From contig JAVUPY010000032.1 in the NCBI GenBank assembly GCA_032252755.1, positions 1 to 64,000 of the forward strand: a stretch of DNA of 64,000 nt. The letters run 5' to 3'. Of this stretch, positions 36,044 through 44,312 are shown piece after piece. Position 1 is the first letter of the stretch; every line of letters starts with the position of its first letter. The notes under the pieces are model-generated. The model was not told where the DNA came from. It saw only the letters and a list, made by a program, of their open reading frames with translations, and did not search any database. The stretch comes from Terriglobia bacterium (lineage in GTDB: Bacteria; Acidobacteriota; Terriglobia; Terriglobales; Acidobacteriaceae). The position numbers and the translations under genes are program-made.

Positions 36044-38722
36044 ATGCCATTATCGCTCCCAAATCCTTTCGTACATCGGTTTCTATCGCTTGTCTTCTTT
36101 CTTTTTCTCATTGGCACGACGGTGTTTGCGCAGGAATCGAATTTTCCCCGCCTGGTTCGTTATGCGGGTTCGCTACCTGCTGCCTCAACTACGTCCGCAC
36201 CTTATGTGATCAATCTCACATTCTCTTTGTTCAGTGATCAGCAGGGAGGCACCGCGTTATGGAGCGAGCGTCAGAACGTGCAGGTCGATGCCAACGGAAA
36301 ATATGAAGTCCGCCTGGGAGCCTCTTCGAACGACGGACTCCCGCCGCAGTTGTTCAGCGCAAATCAGGCTCGATGGCTCTCCGTCACCACCGAAGAAGGC
36401 GTAGAACTGCCGCGCGTGCTCCTCACGGCCGTTCCGTACGCAGCCAAGGCCTCCGACGCCGAAACCCTCGGCGGTCATCCGGCCACAGCATTTGTATTGC
36501 AGGACCAATCCGCGTCCAAGTCACTGGCTTCAGCGTCGACGTCCGGGTCATCGAGCATTAGTTCGAATATTACGATAAATCCCGGCACTCCCAACTACCT
36601 GGCGAAATTCCTCGATGCCTCGACGATTGCGAGCTCCAGCGTCTCGGAGAACTCCACGGGGCTTGGGCTCGACGTACCCTCTCCCACTCAGCGCTTCGAC
36701 GTTTATGGGAGGATCAAGCTTCGCGCCCGCGGATCGGCGACGTCAGGACTGTGGCTCACGGATCAGACGGGAAATCAACAGCTATTCCTTGGTCAAATTG
36801 GCCTCGATGCGGCATCTCCCATCGGATTTTGGCACGGGGGTGCGTGGCGATTCGCGATGACCAATGCCGGCAATGTCGGAATCGGTGTCGGAATTGCTCC
36901 GACGGCACGGCTCGACCTCGGTGGCCGGGCCGTTATCCGGGCCAGCAGCGAGGGAAGCTCGGGAATCTGGTTCACGAGCGCGAACGGGACTCGCGTTCTT
37001 TTCATCGGACAAAAAGGAATTTCGTCCACTGACGCACTCGGTGTCTGGCACAACAACGCCTGGAGATTCACCGTGGACATGAATGGCAATGTTGGGATCG
37101 GCGTCGATCCGCAGTTCCGTCTCGATGTCGCTGGCCGCGTGCGCCTCCGCGCCTCCGGGACCCAGCCATCTGGTACATGGTACAGCGGTGAAAGTGACGC
37201 TCCGCAGTTGTTTATTGGCCAAACTGATACGGTCGCCGCTGCACCGTTCGGAATCATGCACGGCGGCAGTTGGCGTTTCATCGTTCAGTCGGACGGCAAG
37301 ATTGGTATCGGAACAACAGCGCCGACTGCACCCCTGGAGGTGGCCGGAAACTTGAAGCTCTCCAGCGGCGGCAAACTTGTGTTTCCCGACGGTACTGCGC
37401 TTTCGACGGCCGGCGCCGCCACGCAGCAGACGATTACATCGAACGATCCCGCCCTCGTGGTCACTACCTCTGGTTTGACGACGCAATTGGCACTCGCGAA
37501 CGGAGGTATCAGTTCAACGAAACTCGCGGACGGTTCTGTAACGACGGACAAACTTGCCGACGGCTCTATCACTTCAGCGAAGCTGGGGACAGCTCTTTCG
37601 CCAACGGTTATCGCGGGTGTTGCCGCCACTATTGGGTCGAACACGTTCACGGGATCACAGCTGGTCCAGGGCTCCCTCACTACGACAATCAGCGACCCGG
37701 TAAACGACACCCTTATTGCGCGCAACACCTCCGGGACTGGAGTAGCCGTGGCACTTCGCGCAGAGTCCAGCAGCACGGTGGGAACGGCGGTCTCCGCGAT
37801 CGCTCTCTCCTCGACGGGAACAGCGATGGGAGTAAACGCGAGGACCGGCGCCACCGAGGGCCAGGCTGTTTACGGCGAGGCATCGAGCTCGACCGGACTC
37901 AACATCGGCGTGCATGGGGTCTCTAGAAGCTCGCAGGGCGTTGGCGTACAGGGCGACGCCACATCAACCCAGGGAACCAACTATGGCGTTGTCGGCATCG
38001 CCTCCGCCGGCAACTCTTCCGCGGGGGTATACGCTCAGAACAATGCCATATCGACTGCCTCAACGAATTACGCCCTGATGGCTCGTAACCAGGGTAATAA
38101 CGGAGTCGGAGTGTTCGGCTACGCAACCAGTCTCAGCGGTGCTACGTACGGGGTTTACGGCCGCGTAGATTCTGCGAACGGCGTGGCCGGTATGTTTGTC
38201 AGCTCTGTGCAGACCGGCAATGTACTCGTAGCCGGCAATCTGAGTCGGAAAGTTTTCCGCGTGGATACGACTGGAACGGTGTTCGCGCTAGGGTCCTTCA
38301 ATCCGAATGGGGCGGATTACGCCGAGTCTGTTTCTGTCCGCGGCGCAAAACAGGAATACCGACCGGGTGACGTGCTCGTCGTTAATAGCGACGCCGATCG
38401 CAGTTTCGCGCTCTCGGCGGAACCTTACTCAACCGCCGTCGCCGGGGTGTTCTCCTCAAAACCGGGTATCGTCGGTTCGCGACATCCACTCGAATCCAGT
38501 ACCGATGAAATTCCCCTCGCAATGGTCGGGATAGTTCCCTGCCGCGTCTCTGCGGAAAACGGACCGATTCGGCGCGGCGACCTCCTTGTCACTTCATCAA
38601 CACCTGGTCATGCGATGCGTGGCACCGACCGCTCGCGTATGCCGGGTGCGATTGTCGGAAAAGCTCTCCAAAACCTGGAGAAAGGAACAGGCGTAATCGA
38701 AATCCTCGTCTCGCTTCAATAA
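36044..38722 (+). CDS. Large repeat-rich secreted surface protein with a G2-peptidase-like C-terminal domain
   Basis: 892 residues from the ATG at 36044. Signal peptide about 1-27 (FLSLVFFLFLIGTTVFAQ). Residues about 30-145 form a conserved N-terminal beta domain (LVRYAGSLPA, PYVINLTFSLFSDQQGG, LPRVLLTAVPYAAKASDAETLGG). Residues about 205-425 contain three 70-residue repeats, each with RxDVxGRxxxRA, LFxGQ, WR(F) and GNVGIG/GKIGIG. Parallel-beta-like repeats follow (GTNYGVVGIA, GATYGVYGRV). The end, from about 745 (NPNGADYAESVSV, PGDVLVVN, AVAGVFSSKPGIVG), resembles the autocatalytic chaperone/peptidase G2 domain of tail-spike-like trimeric proteins. It is divergent from the polysaccharide operon; a surface adhesin or fibre role is inference. 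Confidence 0.72.
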   Translation: MPLSLPNPFVHRFLSLVFFLFLIGTTVFAQESNFPRLVRYAGSLPAASTTSAPYVINLTFSLFSDQQGGTALWSERQNVQVDANGKYEVRLGASSNDGLPPQLFSANQARWLSVTTEEGVELPRVLLTAVPYAAKASDAETLGGHPATAFVLQDQSASKSLASASTSGSSSISSNITINPGTPNYLAKFLDASTIASSSVSENSTGLGLDVPSPTQRFDVYGRIKLRARGSATSGLWLTDQTGNQQLFLGQIGLDAASPIGFWHGGAWRFAMTNAGNVGIGVGIAPTARLDLGGRAVIRASSEGSSGIWFTSANGTRVLFIGQKGISSTDALGVWHNNAWRFTVDMNGNVGIGVDPQFRLDVAGRVRLRASGTQPSGTWYSGESDAPQLFIGQTDTVAAAPFGIMHGGSWRFIVQSDGKIGIGTTAPTAPLEVAGNLKLSSGGKLVFPDGTALSTAGAATQQTITSNDPALVVTTSGLTTQLALANGGISSTKLADGSVTTDKLADGSITSAKLGTALSPTVIAGVAATIGSNTFTGSQLVQGSLTTTISDPVNDTLIARNTSGTGVAVALRAESSSTVGTAVSAIALSSTGTAMGVNARTGATEGQAVYGEASSSTGLNIGVHGVSRSSQGVGVQGDATSTQGTNYGVVGIASAGNSSAGVYAQNNAISTASTNYALMARNQGNNGVGVFGYATSLSGATYGVYGRVDSANGVAGMFVSSVQTGNVLVAGNLSRKVFRVDTTGTVFALGSFNPNGADYAESVSVRGAKQEYRPGDVLVVNSDADRSFALSAEPYSTAVAGVFSSKPGIVGSRHPLESSTDEIPLAMVGIVPCRVSAENGPIRRGDLLVTSSTPGHAMRGTDRSRMPGAIVGKALQNLEKGTGVIEILVSLQ

Positions 38723-38748
38723 GATCCTGCTCCCCCTCAATGCAGGTA

Positions 38749-38792
38749 CCCCATCCTAGCCGCGTCTTGGCTAGGGTGGGGTTGTTGCTTTA
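38749..38792 (+). terminator. Terminator hairpin of the GGGTGGG repeat family (copy 2)
   Basis: A 13-bp stem with one mismatch (38749-38761 with 38769-38781), loop GCGTCTT, is followed by TTGTTGCTTT. It lies 27 nt after the surface-protein stop. It resembles the hairpin at 13813-13839. Confidence 0.65.
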
Positions 38793-38847
38793 CTGCTCTC
38801 CTTGTCTCAGTTATTCGGTTCAGCGAATCTTCAGTTCTTCGGTTGCT

Positions 38848-40761
38848 TTACACGTTCGTTTGCAGAAACTGTGAGACCTCTTCCCATTCCTGCATCAGCG
38901 ACGCAACCCGCTTGCGCTGATCCTCCAATTCCGAACTCAGGCGCTGCGTCTCTTCTACGCTGACGAAATTTGCCAAGCCCGTCTCGCACTCGGCGATCTT
39001 CTGCTCGGAGGCCTCGATCGCCTTCTCCAATTCCGAGCAGCGCTCCTCCATCTGCCGCATCTTGATCGGATTTACCCGTTTCTTTCCGTCCGGTCTTTCT
39101 GGCATCGGCACATCATCCAGCGTCGGCTCGGTCCTGCGAATCTCTGCGCGAGGCGCATTTCCCTGCTTGCTCCAGAGATAGTCTTCGTAGTTCCCGGGAA
39201 ATACCGTGACATGGCCGTCGCCGACTTCGAAGATGCGGGTCGCGAGTTTATCGATGAAGTAGCGGTCGTGCGAAACGAATACCACCGTTCCCGTGAACTT
39301 CTGCAAGGATTCGAGTAATACGTCTTTGGCGCGCAGGTCGAGATGGTTAGTCGGTTCGTCCATCAGCAGGAAGTTCGAAGGATGCATGAGCATTCGCGCG
39401 AGGGCATAGCGATTCCGCTCGCCCCCGCTCAGCACCCCAATTGGCTTAAAGACGTCGTCATCCGAAAACAGGAAACATCCCAGCAGGCTGCGCAACTCGG
39501 TGTTGCTCGCGCCTGGAGCCAGAGTGCCGAGGTCGTCCAGGACCCTCGCTTCCTGATCGAGCACCTTGTACTGATCCTGGGCAAAATGATCCGGCTCGAC
39601 GTTGTGTCCCAGGCGCAACGATCCAGTCGTGGGCTTCTCGATCCCCGCCAGCAACTTAATTAGCGTCGACTTCCCTGCCCCATTCACACCGACCAGGGCG
39701 ATCCGTTCGCCACGCTCAATAATGAAGCTCGCGTTCGAAAAGACCTGCTTCTCGCCATAATTCTTTCCAACGCCGTCGAACTCCGCGACGATCCTTCCGC
39801 TCGGCTTTGGCTGCGGAAACTTGAAGTGGATGGTCTTTTCTTCCGGCGGGATTTGAATTCGCTCGATCTTTTCCAATTCCTTAATACGACTCTGCACCTG
39901 CTTCGCCTTCGTCGCCTGGTAGCGAAAGCGATTGATGAACGCTTCCAACTGCTCGATTCGCTCGCGCTGGTTGTTGTAGGCGGCTACCAGCGAATCCCGG
40001 CGCTGCTGCTTTTCGCGCAGATACTTCTCGTAATTGCCCGTATAGAAATGGACGTCCTTGTTCCATATCTCGGCAATCTTCTTTACCGTCACATCGAGGA
40101 AGTAGCGGTCGTGCGAGATCAGCACATAGGCGTACGGGTACTCCGATAGGTAGTCTTCGAGCCAATTGCGGGTTTCAAGGTCAAGATGGTTTGTGGGTTC
40201 GTCCAGCAGCAGCAGGTTCGGCTTTTGCAGCAGCAGCTTGGCAAGCGAAATCCGCATCTGCCACCCGCCGCTGAATTCTTCCGTCCGCCGCTCCCAGTCC
40301 TCCTTGCGAAAACCGAGCCCCGACAGTACCGTCCCGATCTGCGCCTCGATGGTGTACGCATCGCGCGTGTGGAACTCGGACTGAACGCGATGGAACCGGT
40401 CCGCCACGTCAGCATATTCCGCACTCTCGTGGTCCAAGTCCGACATTCGGTTCATCAACGACTCTAGCTCGCTCTCCATCGCATCGATGTCGGCGAAAAC
40501 CGTGCGGCACTCCTCCCTCACGGTCCGCCCCTCGAGCCGCAGACCGTCCTGAGGCAGATACCCCGTGCTCGTGCCCTTGGTCACCGCCATCGACCCGTAT
40601 TCGAGCGTCTCCATCCCGCCGAGGATCTTCAGCAGCGTAGACTTCCCCGTGCCGTTCGCCCCCACCAGTCCAACGCGGTCCTGGGGCGTGATCAGCCAGT
40701 TCAAATTCTCAAAAAGGAGTTTTGGGCCAAAACGCTTTCCGGCCCCCGACAACTGAATCAT
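38848..40761 (-). CDS. ABC-F family ATPase (YdiF/Uup-like)
   Basis: 637 residues with two ATPase domains and no membrane segment. Domain 1: GANGTGKST, signature FSGGWQMRISLAKLLLQ, Walker B LLLLDEPTNHLD. Linker (P-site tRNA interaction motif) at about 235-320, rich in charged residues (NNQRERIEQLEAFINRFRYQ). Domain 2: GVNGAGKST, LSGGERNRYALARML, LLMDEPTNHLD. A C-terminal coiled coil (about 560-630) resembles Uup. ABC-F proteins act on translating ribosomes; resistance members exist, but nothing here marks it as one. Monocistronic, convergent with the surface-protein gene. Confidence 0.9.
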   Translation of the reverse strand: MIQLSGAGKRFGPKLLFENLNWLITPQDRVGLVGANGTGKSTLLKILGGMETLEYGSMAVTKGTSTGYLPQDGLRLEGRTVREECRTVFADIDAMESELESLMNRMSDLDHESAEYADVADRFHRVQSEFHTRDAYTIEAQIGTVLSGLGFRKEDWERRTEEFSGGWQMRISLAKLLLQKPNLLLLDEPTNHLDLETRNWLEDYLSEYPYAYVLISHDRYFLDVTVKKIAEIWNKDVHFYTGNYEKYLREKQQRRDSLVAAYNNQRERIEQLEAFINRFRYQATKAKQVQSRIKELEKIERIQIPPEEKTIHFKFPQPKPSGRIVAEFDGVGKNYGEKQVFSNASFIIERGERIALVGVNGAGKSTLIKLLAGIEKPTTGSLRLGHNVEPDHFAQDQYKVLDQEARVLDDLGTLAPGASNTELRSLLGCFLFSDDDVFKPIGVLSGGERNRYALARMLMHPSNFLLMDEPTNHLDLRAKDVLLESLQKFTGTVVFVSHDRYFIDKLATRIFEVGDGHVTVFPGNYEDYLWSKQGNAPRAEIRRTEPTLDDVPMPERPDGKKRVNPIKMRQMEERCSELEKAIEASEQKIAECETGLANFVSVEETQRLSSELEDQRKRVASLMQEWEEVSQFLQTNV

Positions 40762-41085
40762 TGCAGAACACCGGGCTCTCTGAGATCACCGCTTACAGCA
40801 TTCGTGCCAATTTATTGAGCCTTTCTAATCGTAACAGTATTCACGCCTGAATCCGAAGCCCCGGCAGATCAGGTGGTTGTGACAACGCCACCAGCTGGTC
40901 TCGTCCGCCGAAATGCGTTATTAGCGATCCCAAACTGTTGGAATTTCTGCAGCACGCTAGACACTGGCGCCGGGATTTGAGACCTTCGAACGCACGGCCT
41001 TCTTTTCCCGACGTTACTGTCGGGAACCAGCCTGAATACTTCGTCATCCGGGTGCCAGCGTCGGAGTTGCTCTATACTTTGCGAA
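40762..41085. other. 324-bp divergent intergenic region
   Basis: It separates the divergent ABC-F and GT87 genes. It contains a perfect 8-bp inverted repeat, TTCCCGAC (41005-41012) with GTCGGGAA (41019-41026), without a T-run. A TATACT box at 41073-41078 lies 7 nt before the GT87 ATG. No gene is seen. Confidence 0.4.
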
Positions 41086-42390
41086 ATGAAATTGAGGCAG
41101 CATCTTCCTAAGCTCCTGGTGGCGATTGCTTTTCTGTTCTTCCTGGTCCGCGGCCCATTGCGTGCGATCCACTCGACCGGGTACAACGATTTTGCAGGTT
41201 CGTTCACCATTGCTCACGTCTGGCTGCGGGGCCTCAATTGTTATTCGCCCAGCGTGGTGGTCGATCAGTGGGTCAAGGACGGCCGTCCCGCACTGGAATT
41301 TGTTCTGCGAGCTGCTAAGGACACATCGATGGGTGGGTCGGGAACGGGCCTGCCACCCTGCATCCCTTTCATCGCACCATTCACACTGCTGCCTGCCTTG
41401 GTCGCCGACCAGGTCTGGATCTGGTTCACAGGCGCGATAGTGTTCGCAATGCTGCTGTTGCTCTTTCGCTCCAGGAACCTTCTTTTTCTCGCCCTCGCAC
41501 TGTCGCTCGCGAATCTGCATACCGGGATCAAGGGTGGCAATGCGTCTACGCTCGTTATCGCCTGTCTCGGCTTCAGCTACCTCTGGCGTTTCGAACGCCC
41601 GATCTTCGCCGGAATACTGCTTGGTATAGCGGGATGCTTTAAGCCGCACTTGGCCGGTGCTGGGCTGCTATTTTTTATTTTTGAGCGCACCTGGGGGCCG
41701 GTGATGGTTTCCGTGCTGACAGGTCTGGCTGCTACTGCGATGTTTGCGCTACGTCTTGAATTCACTGCTATTGGCAGCTCGTGGATCCCCGAGCTGCTCA
41801 CCAGGACTGTGGCCATCGGTTACACGGGTGGTCCCGACGATTTCTCGCTCGCGAACCCCGCGCGCTATGAACTGGTGAACCTGCAGGTAATTCTCGGGTC
41901 GGTTCTCTCCGATCGCGCCGTCATCAATACCATTGCGATCGGTATCGTGGTGGTCCTCGTGGCGCTGTGGGCCTACTGGATGATTCGTCGCGAAGTATCG
42001 CCCCTGCTTGGCTTCGCTGCCATTAATGTCATACTCCTGCTCCCCAGTTACCACCGCATTAACGACGCCGGAGTGATCGTCTTCGCCGTCGCAGCCGCCG
42101 CGACCATGCGGTACGGCTGGGCGATCGCGGTGGCATTCATTCCTTTCATTGCGCCGGTTCCTTCCGCAATCATGCGTTTCATCGCCACTGGCCGACTCCC
42201 GGCCTCATTGCTGCAGAACAAGCCGTTCATCGTTTTGGTGCTCTGTCACGAAATCTGGATAATCCTTGCTGTGGCCTTGTTCTTGCTGGCAAAGATGCAG
42301 AAATCTCCGGGCCGAAGTTACCGCGAAAAGGACGAAGCCGTGGTCATTGACGGGGTCTCTTCAGGAGCACAGTCTCAGGCTTCGGCATAG
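41086..42390 (+). CDS. GT87-family membrane glycosyltransferase (DUF2029)
   Basis: 434 residues, GT-C fold with about 10-11 predicted helices. The N-terminal extracytoplasmic loop after helix 1 contains GYNDFAGSFTIAHVWLRGLNCYS, given here as NDF plus the following helix; it holds the acidic residue typical of polyprenyl-phosphate-sugar transferases. GNASTLVIACLGFSYLW and GCFKPHLAGAGLLFF match the family core. GT87 includes mycobacterial PimE-type mannosyltransferases, but the acceptor here is unknown. It has no polysaccharide neighbours and is not in the main exopolysaccharide operon. No Shine-Dalgarno precedes the ATG. A -10-like TATACT ends 7 nt upstream, suggesting a leaderless message. 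Confidence 0.8.
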   Translation: MKLRQHLPKLLVAIAFLFFLVRGPLRAIHSTGYNDFAGSFTIAHVWLRGLNCYSPSVVVDQWVKDGRPALEFVLRAAKDTSMGGSGTGLPPCIPFIAPFTLLPALVADQVWIWFTGAIVFAMLLLLFRSRNLLFLALALSLANLHTGIKGGNASTLVIACLGFSYLWRFERPIFAGILLGIAGCFKPHLAGAGLLFFIFERTWGPVMVSVLTGLAATAMFALRLEFTAIGSSWIPELLTRTVAIGYTGGPDDFSLANPARYELVNLQVILGSVLSDRAVINTIAIGIVVVLVALWAYWMIRREVSPLLGFAAINVILLLPSYHRINDAGVIVFAVAAAATMRYGWAIAVAFIPFIAPVPSAIMRFIATGRLPASLLQNKPFIVLVLCHEIWIILAVALFLLAKMQKSPGRSYREKDEAVVIDGVSSGAQSQASA

Positions 42391-42451
42391 CCATCAGATT
42401 GCTGCCGAGATTGACTCTCAGGCCAAAGAGCTATTTCTTAAAAAAAAGAAG

Positions 42452-42479
42452 TTGCAGGAAACAACTTTCGTACTATCAT
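42452..42479 (+). promoter_or_regulatory. Candidate promoter of the MarR-Hdr-hydrogenase operon
   Basis: TTGCAG (42452-42457) and TATCAT (42474-42479) are separated by 16 bp. The predicted start of transcription, about 42486, lies immediately before the palindromic operator. Confidence 0.45.
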
Positions 42480-42489
42480 TTGGTCATAC

Positions 42490-42514
42490 AACTACGTTAA
42501 CAATTAACGTGGTT
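42490..42514. promoter_or_regulatory. Palindromic operator, probably for the MarR protein
   Basis: Arms AACTACGTTAA (42490-42500) and TTAACGTGGTT (42504-42514) are inverted with a single mismatch around CAA; the inner 7 bp are perfect. The site ends 6 nt before the marR ATG and follows the candidate promoter. Size and symmetry fit a dimeric winged-helix repressor, hence autoregulation. Confidence 0.6.
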
Positions 42515-42520
42515 AACCGT

Positions 42521-43102
42521 ATGCAAGGGCCGAACAGAACATTGATGGATCTTCTTGGAAGCGCTCATGTTTTTGCTTCGGCGCTCACGAATGTGCTGGA
42601 GCGAAAACTGATTGGACAGTTGTCCGAGGGGCTGCTCACTCCGACTCAGATTAAGGTCTTGCAACTCATATCTCGCACTGAAACTCATTGCATTGGAGAC
42701 GTCGCCGTTTTTCTTGACGTGAGCGATGCCGCGGCAAGCAAGACTGTCGAAAAGCTCGTAAGAGGCGGCTGGGTCAGAAGAATCGAGGCCAAGCCAGACC
42801 GTCGTGCGACAGACCTGTTCTTGACCAGTTCGGGAAAGAAGTTGCTGAAGGCCTATGACGCGGCCCGACTGCGAAGCATCTCTGCGATTTGCAGGGACAT
42901 GCGTAGCACCGAGATTCTCGAATTATCAAAGCGCCTGGATGTGCTATCGGCCCGGATCGTGAAGCACGTTGTACGCTCCGAGGATATCTGCCTGCAGTGC
43001 GGCATTCATTTGCGGGAGCGTTGCGTAATTCGTGAAGAGAGTGGAGACGTTTGCGCTTACCGTCGGACGAGGAATAAAGAGGAGTCGGTACAAAGGGCCT
43101 AG
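42521..43102 (+). CDS. MarR-family regulator with a C-terminal four-cysteine cluster
   Basis: 193 residues from the ATG at 42521. A winged helix-turn-helix of MarR type is at about 35-115 (LTPTQIKVLQLISR, HCIGDVAVFLDVSDAAASKTVEKLVRGGWVRRI, written in parts; the wing is KPDRRATDLFLTSSGKKLL). The dimerisation helices are at about 1-30 and 115-150. The tail adds Cys157, Cys160, Cys168 and Cys178 (CxxC-x7-C-x9-C), unusual for MarR and suitable for zinc, an iron-sulfur cluster or disulfide sensing. It is the first gene of the Hdr/hydrogenase operon, 28 nt before osmC, with a palindrome over its leader. I infer a redox- or metal-responsive repressor of this operon. Confidence 0.82.
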   Translation: MQGPNRTLMDLLGSAHVFASALTNVLERKLIGQLSEGLLTPTQIKVLQLISRTETHCIGDVAVFLDVSDAAASKTVEKLVRGGWVRRIEAKPDRRATDLFLTSSGKKLLKAYDAARLRSISAICRDMRSTEILELSKRLDVLSARIVKHVVRSEDICLQCGIHLRERCVIREESGDVCAYRRTRNKEESVQRA

Positions 43103-43130
43103 TTTCCAGAGATATGAACCGGAGGGCCTT

Positions 43131-43565
43131 ATGGAGAGATCGTCAGAAGCGCTCTGGAAGGTTGATTCGGTGATGGTGCACGCCGGAAGTGCGGAAGACG
43201 GCGCATCTTTCTTCTGTACGGGTGCCGGGTACTATCACTCCCTCTGCGAATACGCATGTGAGTCGCTGGCGCGTGCGGTTGCCTCGTGCATGTGTGTCGT
43301 CACCATGAAAGTGCTTAGCGGGCGGAGCCTCGCCCCCGACCAGTTGAAGGTAAAGGCCCGGGTACGTTTCGCTGAAGCTTCCCGCGAAGCCGAACTGGAT
43401 TCGATATACGTGAATGTAGTTGCAAGCGGTAGTGCCCTGACAGCCGATACGTTTCGAGAGATCGTTGAAGACGCACGGGCACATTGCCCGATTTGTCGTT
43501 TGTTGGAACAAAGAGTCTCCATTGAAGCGATGGTAGAACCGGAGCTTCAGCAAGCAAGAACGTAG
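43131..43565 (+). CDS. OsmC-family protein
   Basis: 144 residues from the ATG at 43131, which has GGAGGG upstream. OsmC/Ohr fold: the helix with the first active-site cysteine is LARAVASCMCVVTMKVL (Cys53). Beta strands follow (DQLKVKARVRF, DSIYVNVVASG), and the second cysteine is in the late helix ARAHCPICRLLE (Cys119). The pair Cys53/Cys119 matches the peroxidatic and resolving cysteines of OsmC-like thiol peroxidases, but the extra Cys55 and Cys122 are not standard. It lies in a redox operon between a thiol-rich regulator and heterodisulfide reductase genes. It may detoxify peroxides or handle a small thiol; inference. Confidence 0.75.
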   Translation: MERSSEALWKVDSVMVHAGSAEDGASFFCTGAGYYHSLCEYACESLARAVASCMCVVTMKVLSGRSLAPDQLKVKARVRFAEASREAELDSIYVNVVASGSALTADTFREIVEDARAHCPICRLLEQRVSIEAMVEPELQQART

Positions 43566-43721
43566 TCCAAATTGGACGCGCCTGCCAGTTCATCGGCACA
43601 GCACGAACACTCTCGCGTCCCAGGCCCCTTGGGTCGTCTTCCTTTTACGAAGCATTACGACTCGACGGTGCGGAATCTCTCGCCCGGTCGTCTTCGAGCG
43701 TCCGTCGACCAAGGACCGCCA

Positions 43722-44312
43722 ATGAAAATCCAACGGATCGTGAAGTTCGAGGTTGAACGTGACCCGAAGTTCGCCAAGTGGGTCAGCCAGACAGTCGGTG
43801 GCGAACGGATCCGCCATTGCCTCCAGTGTGGACTGTGTAGCGGCAGTTGCCCGCTCTCCCTCTACATGGATTACACCCCGCGCCGATTGATGCACCTCTC
43901 ACGCGAAGGTTTCAAAGAAGAGGTTTTGAGCAGCCTCACCATCTGGCTCTGCACTTGCTGCTACGCGTGCATGGTGGAGTGTCCGAAGAAGATCAATATC
44001 ACCCACATGATGTATGCCCTCAAAGAGCGTGCGATTACCGAGGGCTTCTATCCCAAGCGACTTCCAATGCCGGTGTTGGCACGGTCATTCGCACGCAGCA
44101 TTCGCAGGCATGGCCGAATCACCGAGAGCTGGCTGATTATGCGAGTCTTCCTCCAGACCGCGATTTTCAGGCTATTTGGCATGTCCAAGCTGGGGTTGCG
44201 CTTGATGCGTGCCGGCCGCATGCCTCTTATCCACGACAACGTCGCCAAAGTTGGTGACGTACGGAAGATGCTGGACACAGTCGTTGCTGCCGAGGAGGAG
44301 CTGGCCATATGA
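43722..44312 (+). CDS. hdrC: Heterodisulfide reductase subunit C (two [4Fe-4S] clusters)
   Basis: 196 residues from the ATG at 43722 with AAGGA upstream; a longer in-frame start at 43572 has none. Two ferredoxin-type cluster sites are present: CLQCGLCSGSCP (Cys33, 36, 39, 43) and CTCCYACMVECP (Cys77/79/80, 83, 87). The remainder is helical (HMMYALKERAITEG, then RRHGRITESWLIMRVFLQ), as in HdrC. It carries electrons between HdrA and the HdrB active site. It follows osmC by 156 nt and overlaps hdrB by 4 nt. A stand-alone ferredoxin-like protein is possible but the context argues for HdrC. Confidence 0.88.
   Translation: MKIQRIVKFEVERDPKFAKWVSQTVGGERIRHCLQCGLCSGSCPLSLYMDYTPRRLMHLSREGFKEEVLSSLTIWLCTCCYACMVECPKKINITHMMYALKERAITEGFYPKRLPMPVLARSFARSIRRHGRITESWLIMRVFLQTAIFRLFGMSKLGLRLMRAGRMPLIHDNVAKVGDVRKMLDTVVAAEEELAI

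Noticed and set aside
41005-41026. Hairpin upstream of GT87 as a terminator
   Set aside because: The stem is perfect but no T-run follows on either strand, and no gene ends nearby.
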